Below are positions 25,026-33,772 of a stretch of 64,000 nt of DNA, piece by piece. The stretch is from assembly GCF_000293885.2 (NCBI RefSeq), contig NZ_CP010945.1, positions 3,802,001 to 3,866,000 of the forward strand, given 5' to 3'. The translations under genes were made by a program, and so were the position numbers. Numbering within the stretch: the stretch's first letter is position 1; the number at the start of each line of letters is the position of its first letter. The notes under the pieces were generated by a model, which was not told the origin of the DNA, did no database searches, and saw only the letters and a list, made by a program, of their open reading frames with translations. Source of the stretch: Pseudomonas fluorescens NCIMB 11764 (GTDB taxonomy: Bacteria > Pseudomonadota > Gammaproteobacteria > Pseudomonadales > Pseudomonadaceae).

Positions 25026-26053
25026 ACCGGGCAGGCGCCGACAGACCACTGCCGACGCCGCGCTCCCGCGCTTTGGGCATGCACCTGATTTTGATGCTGG
25101 TGACCTGTCTGCTGGCGACTCGGGTGCTGGTCGCCCATGAAGGTGCTCTGGCGCCGCAGGAGTCGGCAACCCCCTGGGGCGGCGACTATTTCCCCAACAC
25201 CCTGCTGACCGACCAGGACGGTCGGCAGGTGCATTTTTTCGATGACCTGATCAAGGGCAAAGTCGTAGTGATCAACTTCATCTTCACCTCGTGCAGCGAC
25301 TCCTGTCCGCTGGAAACCGCGCGCCTGCGTCAGGTGCAAAAGTTGCTGGGGGACCGGGTCGGTCAGGACATCTTTTTCTACTCGATCAGCATCGATCCGT
25401 TGAGCGATACCCCCGAAGTGCTCAAGGCCTACTCGCAACGCTTCAAGGTCGGGCCGGGCTGGCAGTTTCTCACCGGGGAATTCGACGCCGTCACCGACTT
25501 GCGCAAGAAACTCGGGCTGTTCATTGAAGGCGTCGACAACGGCCGCAACAAGGACCACAACCTGAGTCTGATGGTCGGCAACCAGGGCACGGGCCGCTGG
25601 ATGAAAGCCTCTCCCTTCGAGAACCCATGGATCCTCGCCGATCAATTGGCCAACACCTTGCAGAACTGGAAGCAGGCCAGCGCTGAAGAGAGCTATGCCA
25701 ACGCACCCGAGATCCGTGCGCCGAGCAACGGCGAAGAGTTGTTTCGCACCCGTTGTGCGTCGTGCCACAGCCTCGGGCCGCAAGACGGGCAAGGCATCGG
25801 TATGCGCAGCATCGGCCCGGACCTGATCGGCGTGACCCGTCTGCGCGATCCGGCGTGGCTCAGTCGCTGGATCCGCGAACCGGACCGCATGCTCGCCGAG
25901 CAGGACCCGATCGCGACGAAACTGTTTGAACGTTTTGACCGGATCCCGATGCCGAACCTGCGCCTGGATGAGAACGCGGCGCAGTCCATCATGGGTTTTT
26001 TGCAGGAAGAAACCGATCGTCAACAACCGTTGCAGGCAGCGCAGGTGCAATAG
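25022..26053 (+). CDS. SCO-family copper chaperone fused to a C-terminal cytochrome c
   Basis: Protein of 343 residues. After an N-terminal membrane segment (MHLILMLVTCLLATRVLVAHEG) comes the SCO/thioredoxin-like domain with CSDSC (CxxxC) following FIFTS and the ligand His in KDHNLSLMVG. From about residue 240 there is a class I cytochrome c domain with CASCH and a Met ligand probably in RIPMPNLRL. Fusion of a copper chaperone with haem suggests reduction of copper or thiols on delivery. The start overlaps the oxidase stop by four bases, pointing to the oxidase as its client. Confidence 0.88.
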   Translation: MNRAGADRPLPTPRSRALGMHLILMLVTCLLATRVLVAHEGALAPQESATPWGGDYFPNTLLTDQDGRQVHFFDDLIKGKVVVINFIFTSCSDSCPLETARLRQVQKLLGDRVGQDIFFYSISIDPLSDTPEVLKAYSQRFKVGPGWQFLTGEFDAVTDLRKKLGLFIEGVDNGRNKDHNLSLMVGNQGTGRWMKASPFENPWILADQLANTLQNWKQASAEESYANAPEIRAPSNGEELFRTRCASCHSLGPQDGQGIGMRSIGPDLIGVTRLRDPAWLSRWIREPDRMLAEQDPIATKLFERFDRIPMPNLRLDENAAQSIMGFLQEETDRQQPLQAAQVQ

Positions 26054-26149
26054 CGGCTACTTACTATCATTCGGGCGCCGGTCTCGATCATTGCCACCTA
26101 CACTGATTCGAAACGTCACTGAAAAGGCTTCAGCATCAAGGATCCAGCC

Positions 26150-27646
26150 ATGCAGATACTGGAAGAGCAAAAAGTACCTGCGCCGTCGAGTACGCCGGCG
26201 GCACAAGGCATGGGCTGGCGCGGCCAGTTCAACCTGCTGCGCTGGTTTTCCCTGGGCAGTTTTTTCATCATCGCCGCCGTGGCGCTGGGCTTGGGCTACA
26301 TTTCCACGCGTTTTGTGGTCGAGGAGAGCATCGAGCGTGACTCGATGCTGACCGCGCAATTCATTCAGGCGATCGGCGATGCTGAAATTCGTCACGCGGG
26401 CATCACCCTGACAAGAACCATGGGTGAAATGCTTGATCCTCGCCAGGACAATAACTATCCCGACGTCGATCCTGGATCCCGTGCAGCGGCCCGCATCGAG
26501 TTTCTCGATCATGTCGAACATCTGCCGGATTCCCTGTTGGCGGTGGTGTACGCCCTGGATCGCACCGTGGTCTGGTCGACCAACCCGCAAATGATCGGCA
26601 TGCGTGTCGAAGGTGACGAGGAACTGGACGAGTCCTTCGAAATGAAGGAGCCGGTATCCACCAGTTATCACCAGATCGACGACGAGCGACCCGAGCAGAT
26701 GCTGCTGCGCGAGCCCAAGTATCTGTTCATCGAGAACTACATCCCGATGTTCAACGCCGACAAGAGCAAAGTGATTGCGATGGTCGAGATCTACAAGGAG
26801 CCGGCGGACCTGGTGGACCGTATCCAGCGTGGCTTCAAGGCCATCTGGCTGGCGACCGGGCTCGGCGGCGCGGCCATCTTCCTCGGGCTGTTCTGGATCG
26901 TGCGGCGCGCGGCCACGCTGCTGGAAAGCCAGCAGAAACAACTGGTCGCCAACGAAACGTTTGTGGCCCTGGGGGAAATGTCTTCGGCCGTGGCCCACAG
27001 CTTGCGCAATCCGCTGGCGAACATCCGCTCCAGTGCCGAACTGGCGCAGGAAATCGCCAGCCAGAGCGCGCAGAAAAATATCGGCGACATCATCAATCAG
27101 GTCGATCGCATGTCGCGCTGGGTTCGCGAGCTGCTGGTGTCGTTGCGACCGATGAATGACGAGTACGAAAGGGTGGACCTGATGCTGGCCATCGACGACA
27201 CCCTGAGTGCCTTTGAAGCGCTGATCAACCGCTCTCATGTCGAAGTTCGTTTCACTCCCAATGCCTGCCCGCCGGTCGTCAGCCAACAAGTGCTGTTGAC
27301 GCAAATTCTCAACAGCTTGTTCGCCAACGCGCTGGAAGCCATGCCTAAGGGCGGACTGCTGGGCATCGAGATTGAATCGACGTCGCCCGGTCACGTGCGC
27401 ATGACCCTGAGCGATACCGGCAAGGGCATGACCAAACAGCAGCAGCAAATGGTCTTCAAGCCGTTTTTCACCACAAAGCAAGGCGGGTTGGGCGTCGGCC
27501 TGGCGTTGGTGAAACGAATAATGGAACGCTACGAGGGCTCGGTCGAACTGACCAGTCAGGAGCAGGAAGGAACCCGCGTCAGTCTCAACTTTAAAGTGGC
27601 AACGGGAGGGGAATATGGAGCACAGCATTCTGCTGGTCGAGGATGA
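26150..27646 (+). CDS. Membrane sensor histidine kinase, MnxS-like (second paralogue)
   Basis: Protein of 498 residues with AAGGAT before the ATG. Layout is identical to the kinase at 20.6 kb: helices at about 33-53 and 231-251, a periplasmic sensor region with conserved blocks (TMGEMLDPRQDNNYPDVDP, DHVEHLPDS, IENYIPMFNADKSKVIAMVEIYKEP, given in part), HisKA box GEMSSAVAHSLRNPLANIRSS with His283, and N, G1, F and G2 boxes. The two kinases differ most in the distal sensor parts, so they may sense related but different signals. Its 3' end overlaps the response-regulator gene by 32 bp, so the pair is co-translated. Confidence 0.86.
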   Translation: MQILEEQKVPAPSSTPAAQGMGWRGQFNLLRWFSLGSFFIIAAVALGLGYISTRFVVEESIERDSMLTAQFIQAIGDAEIRHAGITLTRTMGEMLDPRQDNNYPDVDPGSRAAARIEFLDHVEHLPDSLLAVVYALDRTVVWSTNPQMIGMRVEGDEELDESFEMKEPVSTSYHQIDDERPEQMLLREPKYLFIENYIPMFNADKSKVIAMVEIYKEPADLVDRIQRGFKAIWLATGLGGAAIFLGLFWIVRRAATLLESQQKQLVANETFVALGEMSSAVAHSLRNPLANIRSSAELAQEIASQSAQKNIGDIINQVDRMSRWVRELLVSLRPMNDEYERVDLMLAIDDTLSAFEALINRSHVEVRFTPNACPPVVSQQVLLTQILNSLFANALEAMPKGGLLGIEIESTSPGHVRMTLSDTGKGMTKQQQQMVFKPFFTTKQGGLGVGLALVKRIMERYEGSVELTSQEQEGTRVSLNFKVATGGEYGAQHSAGRG

Positions 27647-29045
27647 CGAACTCCTCGCCGAGAACATCCAGACCTACCTGGAGCGCAAGGACTTCGAGGT
27701 GACGGTCTGCCACTCGGCTGAAGCGGCGCTGGAACAACTGCGCACGGTCGCCCCGGACGTGGTACTGACCGACAACTCGCTGCCGGGCATGAGCGGTCAC
27801 GAGCTGATCCAGAAGCTGCGCATCAGCGCGCCGGACCTGAAAGTGATCATGATGACCGGCTACGGCAATGTCGAAGACGCCGTGGTGGCGATGAAAGAGG
27901 GCGCGTTCCATTACGTCACCAAACCGGTGGCGCTGCCGGAGCTCAGACTGTTGCTGGACAAGGCCCTGGCCACCGACCGGATGGAACGCACGCTGTCGTT
28001 CTATCAGGAACGTGAAGCGCAGAAGTCGGGGGTGCAGGCCTTGATCGGCGAATCGGCTCCCATGCTCTATCTCAAAGGCACCATTGCGCAGCTGCTCGAC
28101 GCCGAGCGCCGGATGGCCAACACCGATCTGCCGCCCGTGCTGGTAGAAGGCGAGACCGGCACCGGCAAGGAACTGGTGGCCCGCGCGCTGCATTTTGACG
28201 GTCCGCGTGCCAAGGGGCCGTTCATTGAATTCAACTGCGCATCGATTCCTTCCAACCTGGTGGAGTCGGAATTGTTCGGCCACGAAAAGGGCGCGTTCAC
28301 CGATGCCAAGGACCGTCGCGTCGGCCTGGTGGAAGCGGCCGATGGCGGCACGCTGTTTCTTGATGAAGTGGGTGAAATGGACCTGCTGCTGCAAGCCAAA
28401 TTGCTGAAGCTTCTGGAGGACCGGACCATTCGCCGGGTCGGTTCGGTGAAGGAGCGCAAGGTCGATTTGCGGGTGATCAGCGCCACCAACTGCAACCTTG
28501 AGCAAATGGTCCAGCAGGGCAAGTTCCGCCGTGACCTGTTCTTCCGCCTGCGCATCATCTCGATCAAGGTGCCGCGCCTGTTCGCCCGTGGCGAAGACAT
28601 CCTGCTGCTGGCCCGGCACTTCCTGGGGATCCACGGCAAGCGCTATGGCAAACCGAACCTGCATTTCAGCGATCAGGCCGAAGAGTTGCTGCTCGGCTAC
28701 ACCTGGCCGGGCAACGTGCGCGAGTTGCGCAACATGCTCGAACAAACCGTGCTGCTGGCCCAGACCGACACCATCGCCCCTCACCAGTTGAATGTCTGCC
28801 TGAGCCTGATGGACGAACCGCTGGCGATGCCGGAGGCACCACACCACAGCGAGCCACGACCGGCCTACAACGGCAACGAATCGATGAACCTGCCGGAAGT
28901 GGAACGCGACATGGTGCGCAAGATGCTCGACAAGACCGACTGGAACGTCACCAAGTCCGCTCGGCTGCTGGGCCTGAGCCGCGACATGCTGCGCTACCGG
29001 ATCGAAAAACTCGGCCTCGCGCGCCCGGACAAGCGTCAGTGGTAA
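27615..29045 (+). CDS. NtrC-family sigma54-dependent response regulator, MnxR-like, with GAFTDA loop
   Basis: Protein of 476 residues with GGGAGGGG before the ATG. Receiver domain: acidic residues 9-11, phospho-acceptor Asp53 (VLTDNSLPG), Lys103. The AAA+ domain has Walker A GETGTGKE (179-186), the sigma54-contact loop GAFTDA (226-231; consensus GAFTGA) and Walker B GGTLFLDEV (Asp250-Glu251). A Fis-type helix-turn-helix ends the protein (WNVTKSARLLGLSRDMLRYRIEKLGL, quoted in part). It overlaps the preceding kinase gene. With three sigma54 promoters in the same locus, it is the obvious local activator. In P. putida GB-1, MnxR controls Mn(II) oxidation. Confidence 0.9.
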   Translation: MEHSILLVEDDELLAENIQTYLERKDFEVTVCHSAEAALEQLRTVAPDVVLTDNSLPGMSGHELIQKLRISAPDLKVIMMTGYGNVEDAVVAMKEGAFHYVTKPVALPELRLLLDKALATDRMERTLSFYQEREAQKSGVQALIGESAPMLYLKGTIAQLLDAERRMANTDLPPVLVEGETGTGKELVARALHFDGPRAKGPFIEFNCASIPSNLVESELFGHEKGAFTDAKDRRVGLVEAADGGTLFLDEVGEMDLLLQAKLLKLLEDRTIRRVGSVKERKVDLRVISATNCNLEQMVQQGKFRRDLFFRLRIISIKVPRLFARGEDILLLARHFLGIHGKRYGKPNLHFSDQAEELLLGYTWPGNVRELRNMLEQTVLLAQTDTIAPHQLNVCLSLMDEPLAMPEAPHHSEPRPAYNGNESMNLPEVERDMVRKMLDKTDWNVTKSARLLGLSRDMLRYRIEKLGLARPDKRQW

Positions 29046-29431
29046 ACGGGCGTCGCCTGGCCCTGGCGGCTGAGACAGGCCAGCAGGCAGGTGGGATCGA
29101 TGACTTCTTCGTTCACGTAGACGCCGCGTTCGGCGTCGTAGGAGCGGATGAACACCCGTACGGTGGCGTCCGCGACCGTCGGCAACCGTGAGTCGGAGAA
29201 CTCATGCTGGCTGGCGATCGGGATGAAATCCGGAGGGGGTGTCGGGATGTACGAGCGCGGTGGCACGGTGCTCAGGGTCGGCGGAACGGGGTGGGCGAAC
29301 GGCTGGTTTTCCCCGTAATAGTTGAACTCGCTGCTGTACGCGGACGTGGGTGTCAGGCTGTCTTGCGCGTGAGCACCGGTGGCGGCAGTCAGGCAGAGGG
29401 CGAATATCAGCGGCAGATCGGTGTGTTTCAT
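29036..29431 (-). CDS. Small secreted Pro-rich protein of unknown function
   Basis: Protein of 131 residues with a signal peptide (MKHTDLPLIFALCLTAATGAHA). The middle is rich in Pro/Ser/Tyr (HPVPPTLSTVPPRSYIPTPPPDFIP), followed by a short beta-like region (TVRVFIRSYDAERGVYVNEEV) and a CLLAC pair near the end. It is convergent with, and overlaps by ten bases, the regulator gene. I do not recognise a family. Exported like the other products of the locus, it may belong to it. Confidence 0.5.
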   Translation of the reverse strand: MKHTDLPLIFALCLTAATGAHAQDSLTPTSAYSSEFNYYGENQPFAHPVPPTLSTVPPRSYIPTPPPDFIPIASQHEFSDSRLPTVADATVRVFIRSYDAERGVYVNEEVIDPTCLLACLSRQGQATPVYH

Positions 29432-29603
29432 GGCTGCACCTGCGAAATCGGTTTTCCCGCAATTTCCCCAAGGTCATTAACTATAGCTGCCAGACGTGGG
29501 CGATGCCTGGCTTACAACATTCCAACAAACGCCACATGGGTTTTTCAAAAACACTGATCTAGACTCGGGTCGGTCTGATAACCCCCGAGTTCTGGAGTGT
29601 GCA

Positions 29604-30410
29604 ATGGAAATGCCGACAAAAGAAAACGCCATCGCCAGCAACCGCGATGCCTGGAATGACTCCGCCCGACACCACAAAAACGCTCCTGAATGGCAGTCCC
29701 TATTGAAGGCCGTCACTCAACGGGATTTTTCCTGCATCGACGACACCTTGCGCGGTGTGCTGGAACAGGTCGGCGTCGACGGCAAGGATGTGGTGCAACT
29801 GGGCTGCAACAACGGCCGCGAAAGTCTTTCCCTGTTTGCGTTGGGTGCCCGCAGTGTCGTGGGTGTTGACCAGTCCGAGGCCTTTCTCGATCAGGCGCGG
29901 GAGCTGGCGTCCCGCTCGCCGCACGCACCTGAATTCATCGAGGCTGACATCCATCATCTGCCGAGTGAACTGCATGACCGGTTCGATGTGGCGCTGATTA
30001 CCATCGGCGTCTTGAACTGGATGCCGGACATCGGCAAATTCTTCCGCCACGTCGCCCGCACCCTCAAGCCCGGTGGCGCGCTGGTGATCTACGAAACCCA
30101 TCCGTTCCTGGAGATGTTCGACCCTGAAGCCGCCGACCCGTATGGCTTGGCCAGTTCATACTTTCGCAGCGAGCCGTTTGTGCAAGACCAGCCGATCGTC
30201 TACGAAGGCAAGGTCGAGCAGCAGGCGGCGACGTCCTACTGGTTCGTCCACACGCTGGGCGCGATCTTCACCGGCGCTATCGAGGCGGGGTTGCAGATGA
30301 GCCATTTCAAGGAATATCCGCATTCCAATCGTGAGGAGCTTTATGACCGCTATCAGAAGCGCACGGCGCAATTGCCGTTGTGTTTTTCGTGGGTGGGGGT
30401 GAAGTACTGA
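29604..30410 (+). CDS. Class I SAM-dependent methyltransferase
   Basis: Protein of 268 residues; the ATG at 29604 is chosen because the sequence before it has no protein-like character. Motif I is VVQLGCNNGRESLSLFALGA, motif II VVGVDQSEAFLDQA and motif III-like FDVALITIGVLNWMPDIGKFF (quoted in part), then LKPGGALVIYETHPFLEMF. This resembles the Ubi/Coq-type methyltransferase family; the substrate is unknown. Transcribed alone. Confidence 0.82.
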   Translation: MEMPTKENAIASNRDAWNDSARHHKNAPEWQSLLKAVTQRDFSCIDDTLRGVLEQVGVDGKDVVQLGCNNGRESLSLFALGARSVVGVDQSEAFLDQARELASRSPHAPEFIEADIHHLPSELHDRFDVALITIGVLNWMPDIGKFFRHVARTLKPGGALVIYETHPFLEMFDPEAADPYGLASSYFRSEPFVQDQPIVYEGKVEQQAATSYWFVHTLGAIFTGAIEAGLQMSHFKEYPHSNREELYDRYQKRTAQLPLCFSWVGVKY

Positions 30411-30434
30411 GGTCAAATCAAAAACACCGCAGTA

Positions 30435-30465
30435 CCTGTGGGAGCGTGGCTTGCCCGCGAATAGG
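30435..30465. repeat. REP-like palindromic unit
   Basis: The 31-bp stretch CCTGTGGGAGCGTGGCTTGC followed by CCGCGAATAGG is a single REP-like unit of the type common between Pseudomonas genes. The remaining intergenic sequence to 30630 shows nothing further. Confidence 0.6.
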
Positions 30466-30630
30466 CCGGCCCGTTCACTGCAGCTGTAAAGGTCTCCTCC
30501 ACCGCGCTCAATCCAACCTGATCGCGCTCCCTAGAGCGTGTCGTTGGCGGAAAAGGACCGAAAACCGCAACGGACAAAACCCGCCCCGGCCCGCTATCCT
30601 TTGCCCCACGCTCCTCAATCAGGTTCAACC

Positions 30631-31299
30631 ATGCTTCAGGTCCAAGGCGTCTTCAAAAGCTACGCCACTCCGCAAGGTCCGCTGCCGGTGTTGCAAGGTG
30701 TCGACCTGACGCTCAAAGCCGGCAGCAGCCTGGCGTTGATGGGCGAGTCGGGCAGCGGCAAGAGCACCTTGCTGCACCTGATCGCCGGGCTGGACAAGGT
30801 CGATCGCGGCAGCATCCGCAGTGGCGTGCATCAGCTGGATCAGATGAACGAAGGGCAGCTGGCGAACTGGCGGCGGACTGAAATCGGTCTGGTGTTCCAG
30901 CAGTTCAACCTGATCGGCAGTTTGCGCGTGGAGGACAATCTGGCGTTTCAGGCGCGGCTGGCCGGGCGGCACGACCCGCGTTGGCAGGCGCATCTGGTGC
31001 AGCGTCTGGGGTTGGGGGATTTGCTGCGGCGTTATCCGGAGCAGTTGTCCGGCGGTCAACAGCAGCGGGTCGCACTGGGGCGGGCGCTGGCCTCGCAACC
31101 CAAACTGCTGCTGGCCGACGAGCCCACCGGCAGCCTCGATGAAGCCACCAGCGATGAAGTGTTGAAGTTGTTGCTGGAGCTGCTCGACGACAGCCCCACG
31201 ACGTTGTTGATGGTCACTCACAGCCCGAGAGTGGCGGCGCGACTGGCGCAGAAAGTGGTGTTGCACCGTGGTCGCCTGGCTGGCGCGGACGAGCGCTGA
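30631..31299 (+). CDS. ABC transporter ATP-binding protein, LolD/MacB-type
   Basis: Protein of 222 residues starting at ATG 30631 (MLQVQGVFKSY). Walker A GESGSGKST, Q-loop FQQFNLIGSLRVEDN, signature LSGGQQQRVALGRAL, Walker B LLLADEPTGSLDEAT and H-loop VTHSPRVAARL are all present. The family works with FtsX-type permeases in lipoprotein or peptide transport across the inner membrane (mechanotransmission type). The permease gene overlaps or follows immediately. Confidence 0.92.
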   Translation: MLQVQGVFKSYATPQGPLPVLQGVDLTLKAGSSLALMGESGSGKSTLLHLIAGLDKVDRGSIRSGVHQLDQMNEGQLANWRRTEIGLVFQQFNLIGSLRVEDNLAFQARLAGRHDPRWQAHLVQRLGLGDLLRRYPEQLSGGQQQRVALGRALASQPKLLLADEPTGSLDEATSDEVLKLLLELLDDSPTTLLMVTHSPRVAARLAQKVVLHRGRLAGADER

Positions 31300-33772
31300 A
31301 GTGCGGGTTTTTCGCGAAACGATGCGCGCGCTGCTCAGCCATTGGCGGCAGCACCCGGTGCAGTTTTTCAGTGTGCTGACCGGGCTTTGGCTGGCCACTA
31401 GCCTGTTGACCGGCGTGCAGGCGCTGAACAGTCAGGCGCGGGAAAGTTATGCGCGGGCCAGTCAATTGATCGGCGGCGAACCCCAGGCCAGTCTCAGTGC
31501 CCCGAGTGGTGGGACGTTTCCACAGGCATTGTTTGTCGAGCTGCGCCGTGCGGGCTGGCCGGTGTCGCCGGTGTTGCAAGGACGAGTCACGCTCAAGGGC
31601 CATGAAGATCAACGCTTGCAGTTGATGGGCATCGAGCCGGTGTCGTTGCCGGCCGGTTCGGCGGTGGCCGGGCGGGCGATGGAGATTGAACAAATTGTCA
31701 GGTTCTTCAGCCCGCCGGGCAGTACCTGGATATCGCCGCAGACGTTGCAGGCGTTGGGGCTGCGCGAAGGAGAGCGTCCTTCCAGTTTGAACGGTGTGGC
31801 GTTGCCGCCACTGCAAATGCAAGCCGACATGGCCCCCGGTCTGTTGCTGGTGGACATTGGTTTCGCCCAGCAGATTCTGGGGCTGCCGGATCAACTGTCG
31901 CGGCTGCTCTTGCCCAAGGATTTCACCGCGACTTCGCCTGATCAATTCAAAGGCCAGCTCCAACTAAAAACCAGCGGCGAAGAGAACAACCTCTCGCGCC
32001 TGACCGAAAGCTTTCACCTGAACCTCGATGCCTTGGGTTTTCTCTCCTTTGTCGTTGGCCTGTTCATCGTGCACGCCGCGATCGGACTGGCACTGGAGCA
32101 ACGTCGGGGCCTGCTGCGAACCCTGCGCGCCTGTGGGGTCAGTGCTCGAATGCTGATCGTTTGCCTTGCTGTTGAGCTGGGTGGACTGGCGCTGGTCGGC
32201 GGCATCGCAGGCGTCGCCAGCGGCTACCTGCTGGCCAGTGTGTTGCTGCCAGACGTCGCCGCCAGTCTGCGCGGGTTGTACGGCGCTGAAGTGGCGGGGC
32301 AGTTGAGCCTCAGCCCTGGGTGGTGGCTCAGCGGGGTTGGCCTGAGCCTGCTGGGTGCGATGCTGGCCGGTGCCAACAGCCTGTTGCGGGCGGCACGTTT
32401 GCCGTTGCTGGCCCTGGCCGATCCGCAGGCCTGGCATCAGGCCCATGCGCGCTGGTTGCGGCGTCAGGGCTGGGTGGCAGCGATTGCGGGCGTGATCGCA
32501 CTGCTGGCGTTGATCGTTGGCGACAGCCTGGCCAGTGGATTCCTGCTGATGGCCGCGCTGCTGATCGGCGCGGCGCTGGCGCTGCCGGTGGTGCTCGATA
32601 CGGTGCTGAACCTGGTGCTGCAGCGCAGCCGCTCGGTGCTCGGTCAATGGTTTCTCGCCGATTGCCGTCAGCAATTGCCGGCCCTGAGCCTGGCGTTGAT
32701 GGCGCTGTTGTTGGCGCTGGCGGCGAACATCGGCGCCGGCAGCATGACCGCCGGTTTTCGCCAGACCTTCAGCGACTGGCTCGAACAACGGCTGACCGCC
32801 GAGCTGTACGTGAACCCGCAAAATCCGGCCCAGGCCAGAGAATTGCAGAGCTGGCTCAAACAGCAACCCTCACTCAGCGCGGTGCTGCCCAACTGGCAGG
32901 TGTCGATCCAGTTGCAGGGCTGGCCGGCGGACGTTTTTGGCGTGATCGACCACCCGACGTATCGCCAGCACTGGCCGTTGCTGGAAGCCTTGGGCGACAA
33001 TCCATGGGACCGATTGGCCAAGGACGACGCGTTGATGCTCAGCGAGCAACTGGCCCGGCGCCTGAAGGTGCATCTCGGCGACCACCTCACGCTGCCCACG
33101 CCGAACGGCCCGTGGTCGCCGCGAATCGTCGGGATCTACGCCGACTACGGCAATCCCAAGGGCCACCTTCTGGTCAACGTCGACCACCTGCTGCGCGGCT
33201 GGCCGCAACTGACGCCGAACCGCTTCAACCTGCGCATCGAGCCGCCGCTGATCCCGGCCTTTCTGAAGACATTGCAAACACGTTTCGCCCTGGACGACAG
33301 CCGCATCGTCGATCAGGCCCGGCTCAAAGGCTGGTCCACCCAAGTGTTCGAGCGCACCTTCGCCGCTACCGCCGCGCTGAACAGCCTGACCCTTGGTGTC
33401 GCGGGCGTGGCGCTGTTCATCAGCCTGTTGACCCAGAGCCAGAGCCGACTCGGGCAACTTGCGCCACTGTGGGCGTTGGGCGTTACCCGCCGACAGTTGA
33501 TGCTGCTCAACCTCGGACAAACCTGGTTGCTGGCGGTGCTGACGCTGGTGCTGGCGTTGCCGCTGGGCATCGCGCTGGCGTGGTGCCTGGACACGGTGAT
33601 CAACGTTCAGGCGTTCGGCTGGCGCCTGCCGTTGCGGGTGTTTCCGCTGCAACTGGCGCAGTTGATGGGGTTGGCGGTGCTGGCGACCTTGCTGGCGTCG
33701 GCGTGGCCGCTGTACTCGCTGTATCGCTCGCAACCGGCGGACCTGCTGAGGACGTTTGCTCATGAGGATTAA
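31268..33772 (+). CDS. FtsX-like ABC transporter permease (two FtsX domains)
   Basis: Protein of up to 834 residues. The GTG at 31268 overlaps the ATPase gene; a GTG at 31301, just after its stop, gives an almost equally good start (11 residues shorter). An N-terminal helix (FFSVLTGLWLATSLLTGV), a large periplasmic region, then helices in two groups (LGFLSFVVGLFIVHAAIGLAL... and TLGVAGVALFISLLTQ...VFPLQLAQLMGLAVLATLL, quoted in part) fit the 8-10-helix FtsX/YbbP-like permeases. With the ATPase and the AttH-like lipoprotein it forms a conserved three-gene unit. Confidence 0.88.
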   Translation: MVAWLARTSAEVRVFRETMRALLSHWRQHPVQFFSVLTGLWLATSLLTGVQALNSQARESYARASQLIGGEPQASLSAPSGGTFPQALFVELRRAGWPVSPVLQGRVTLKGHEDQRLQLMGIEPVSLPAGSAVAGRAMEIEQIVRFFSPPGSTWISPQTLQALGLREGERPSSLNGVALPPLQMQADMAPGLLLVDIGFAQQILGLPDQLSRLLLPKDFTATSPDQFKGQLQLKTSGEENNLSRLTESFHLNLDALGFLSFVVGLFIVHAAIGLALEQRRGLLRTLRACGVSARMLIVCLAVELGGLALVGGIAGVASGYLLASVLLPDVAASLRGLYGAEVAGQLSLSPGWWLSGVGLSLLGAMLAGANSLLRAARLPLLALADPQAWHQAHARWLRRQGWVAAIAGVIALLALIVGDSLASGFLLMAALLIGAALALPVVLDTVLNLVLQRSRSVLGQWFLADCRQQLPALSLALMALLLALAANIGAGSMTAGFRQTFSDWLEQRLTAELYVNPQNPAQARELQSWLKQQPSLSAVLPNWQVSIQLQGWPADVFGVIDHPTYRQHWPLLEALGDNPWDRLAKDDALMLSEQLARRLKVHLGDHLTLPTPNGPWSPRIVGIYADYGNPKGHLLVNVDHLLRGWPQLTPNRFNLRIEPPLIPAFLKTLQTRFALDDSRIVDQARLKGWSTQVFERTFAATAALNSLTLGVAGVALFISLLTQSQSRLGQLAPLWALGVTRRQLMLLNLGQTWLLAVLTLVLALPLGIALAWCLDTVINVQAFGWRLPLRVFPLQLAQLMGLAVLATLLASAWPLYSLYRSQPADLLRTFAHED

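Noticed and set aside
22152..25169. Minus-strand open frame of 1005 codons opposite the multicopper oxidase
   Set aside because: Low-complexity His/Gln/Val-rich translation typical of the complement of a GC-rich gene; the plus strand has all four copper motifs.
31214..33763. Minus- and alternative plus-strand frames over the FtsX-like permease
   Set aside because: Shadows; helices and the conserved operon order support the main frame only.
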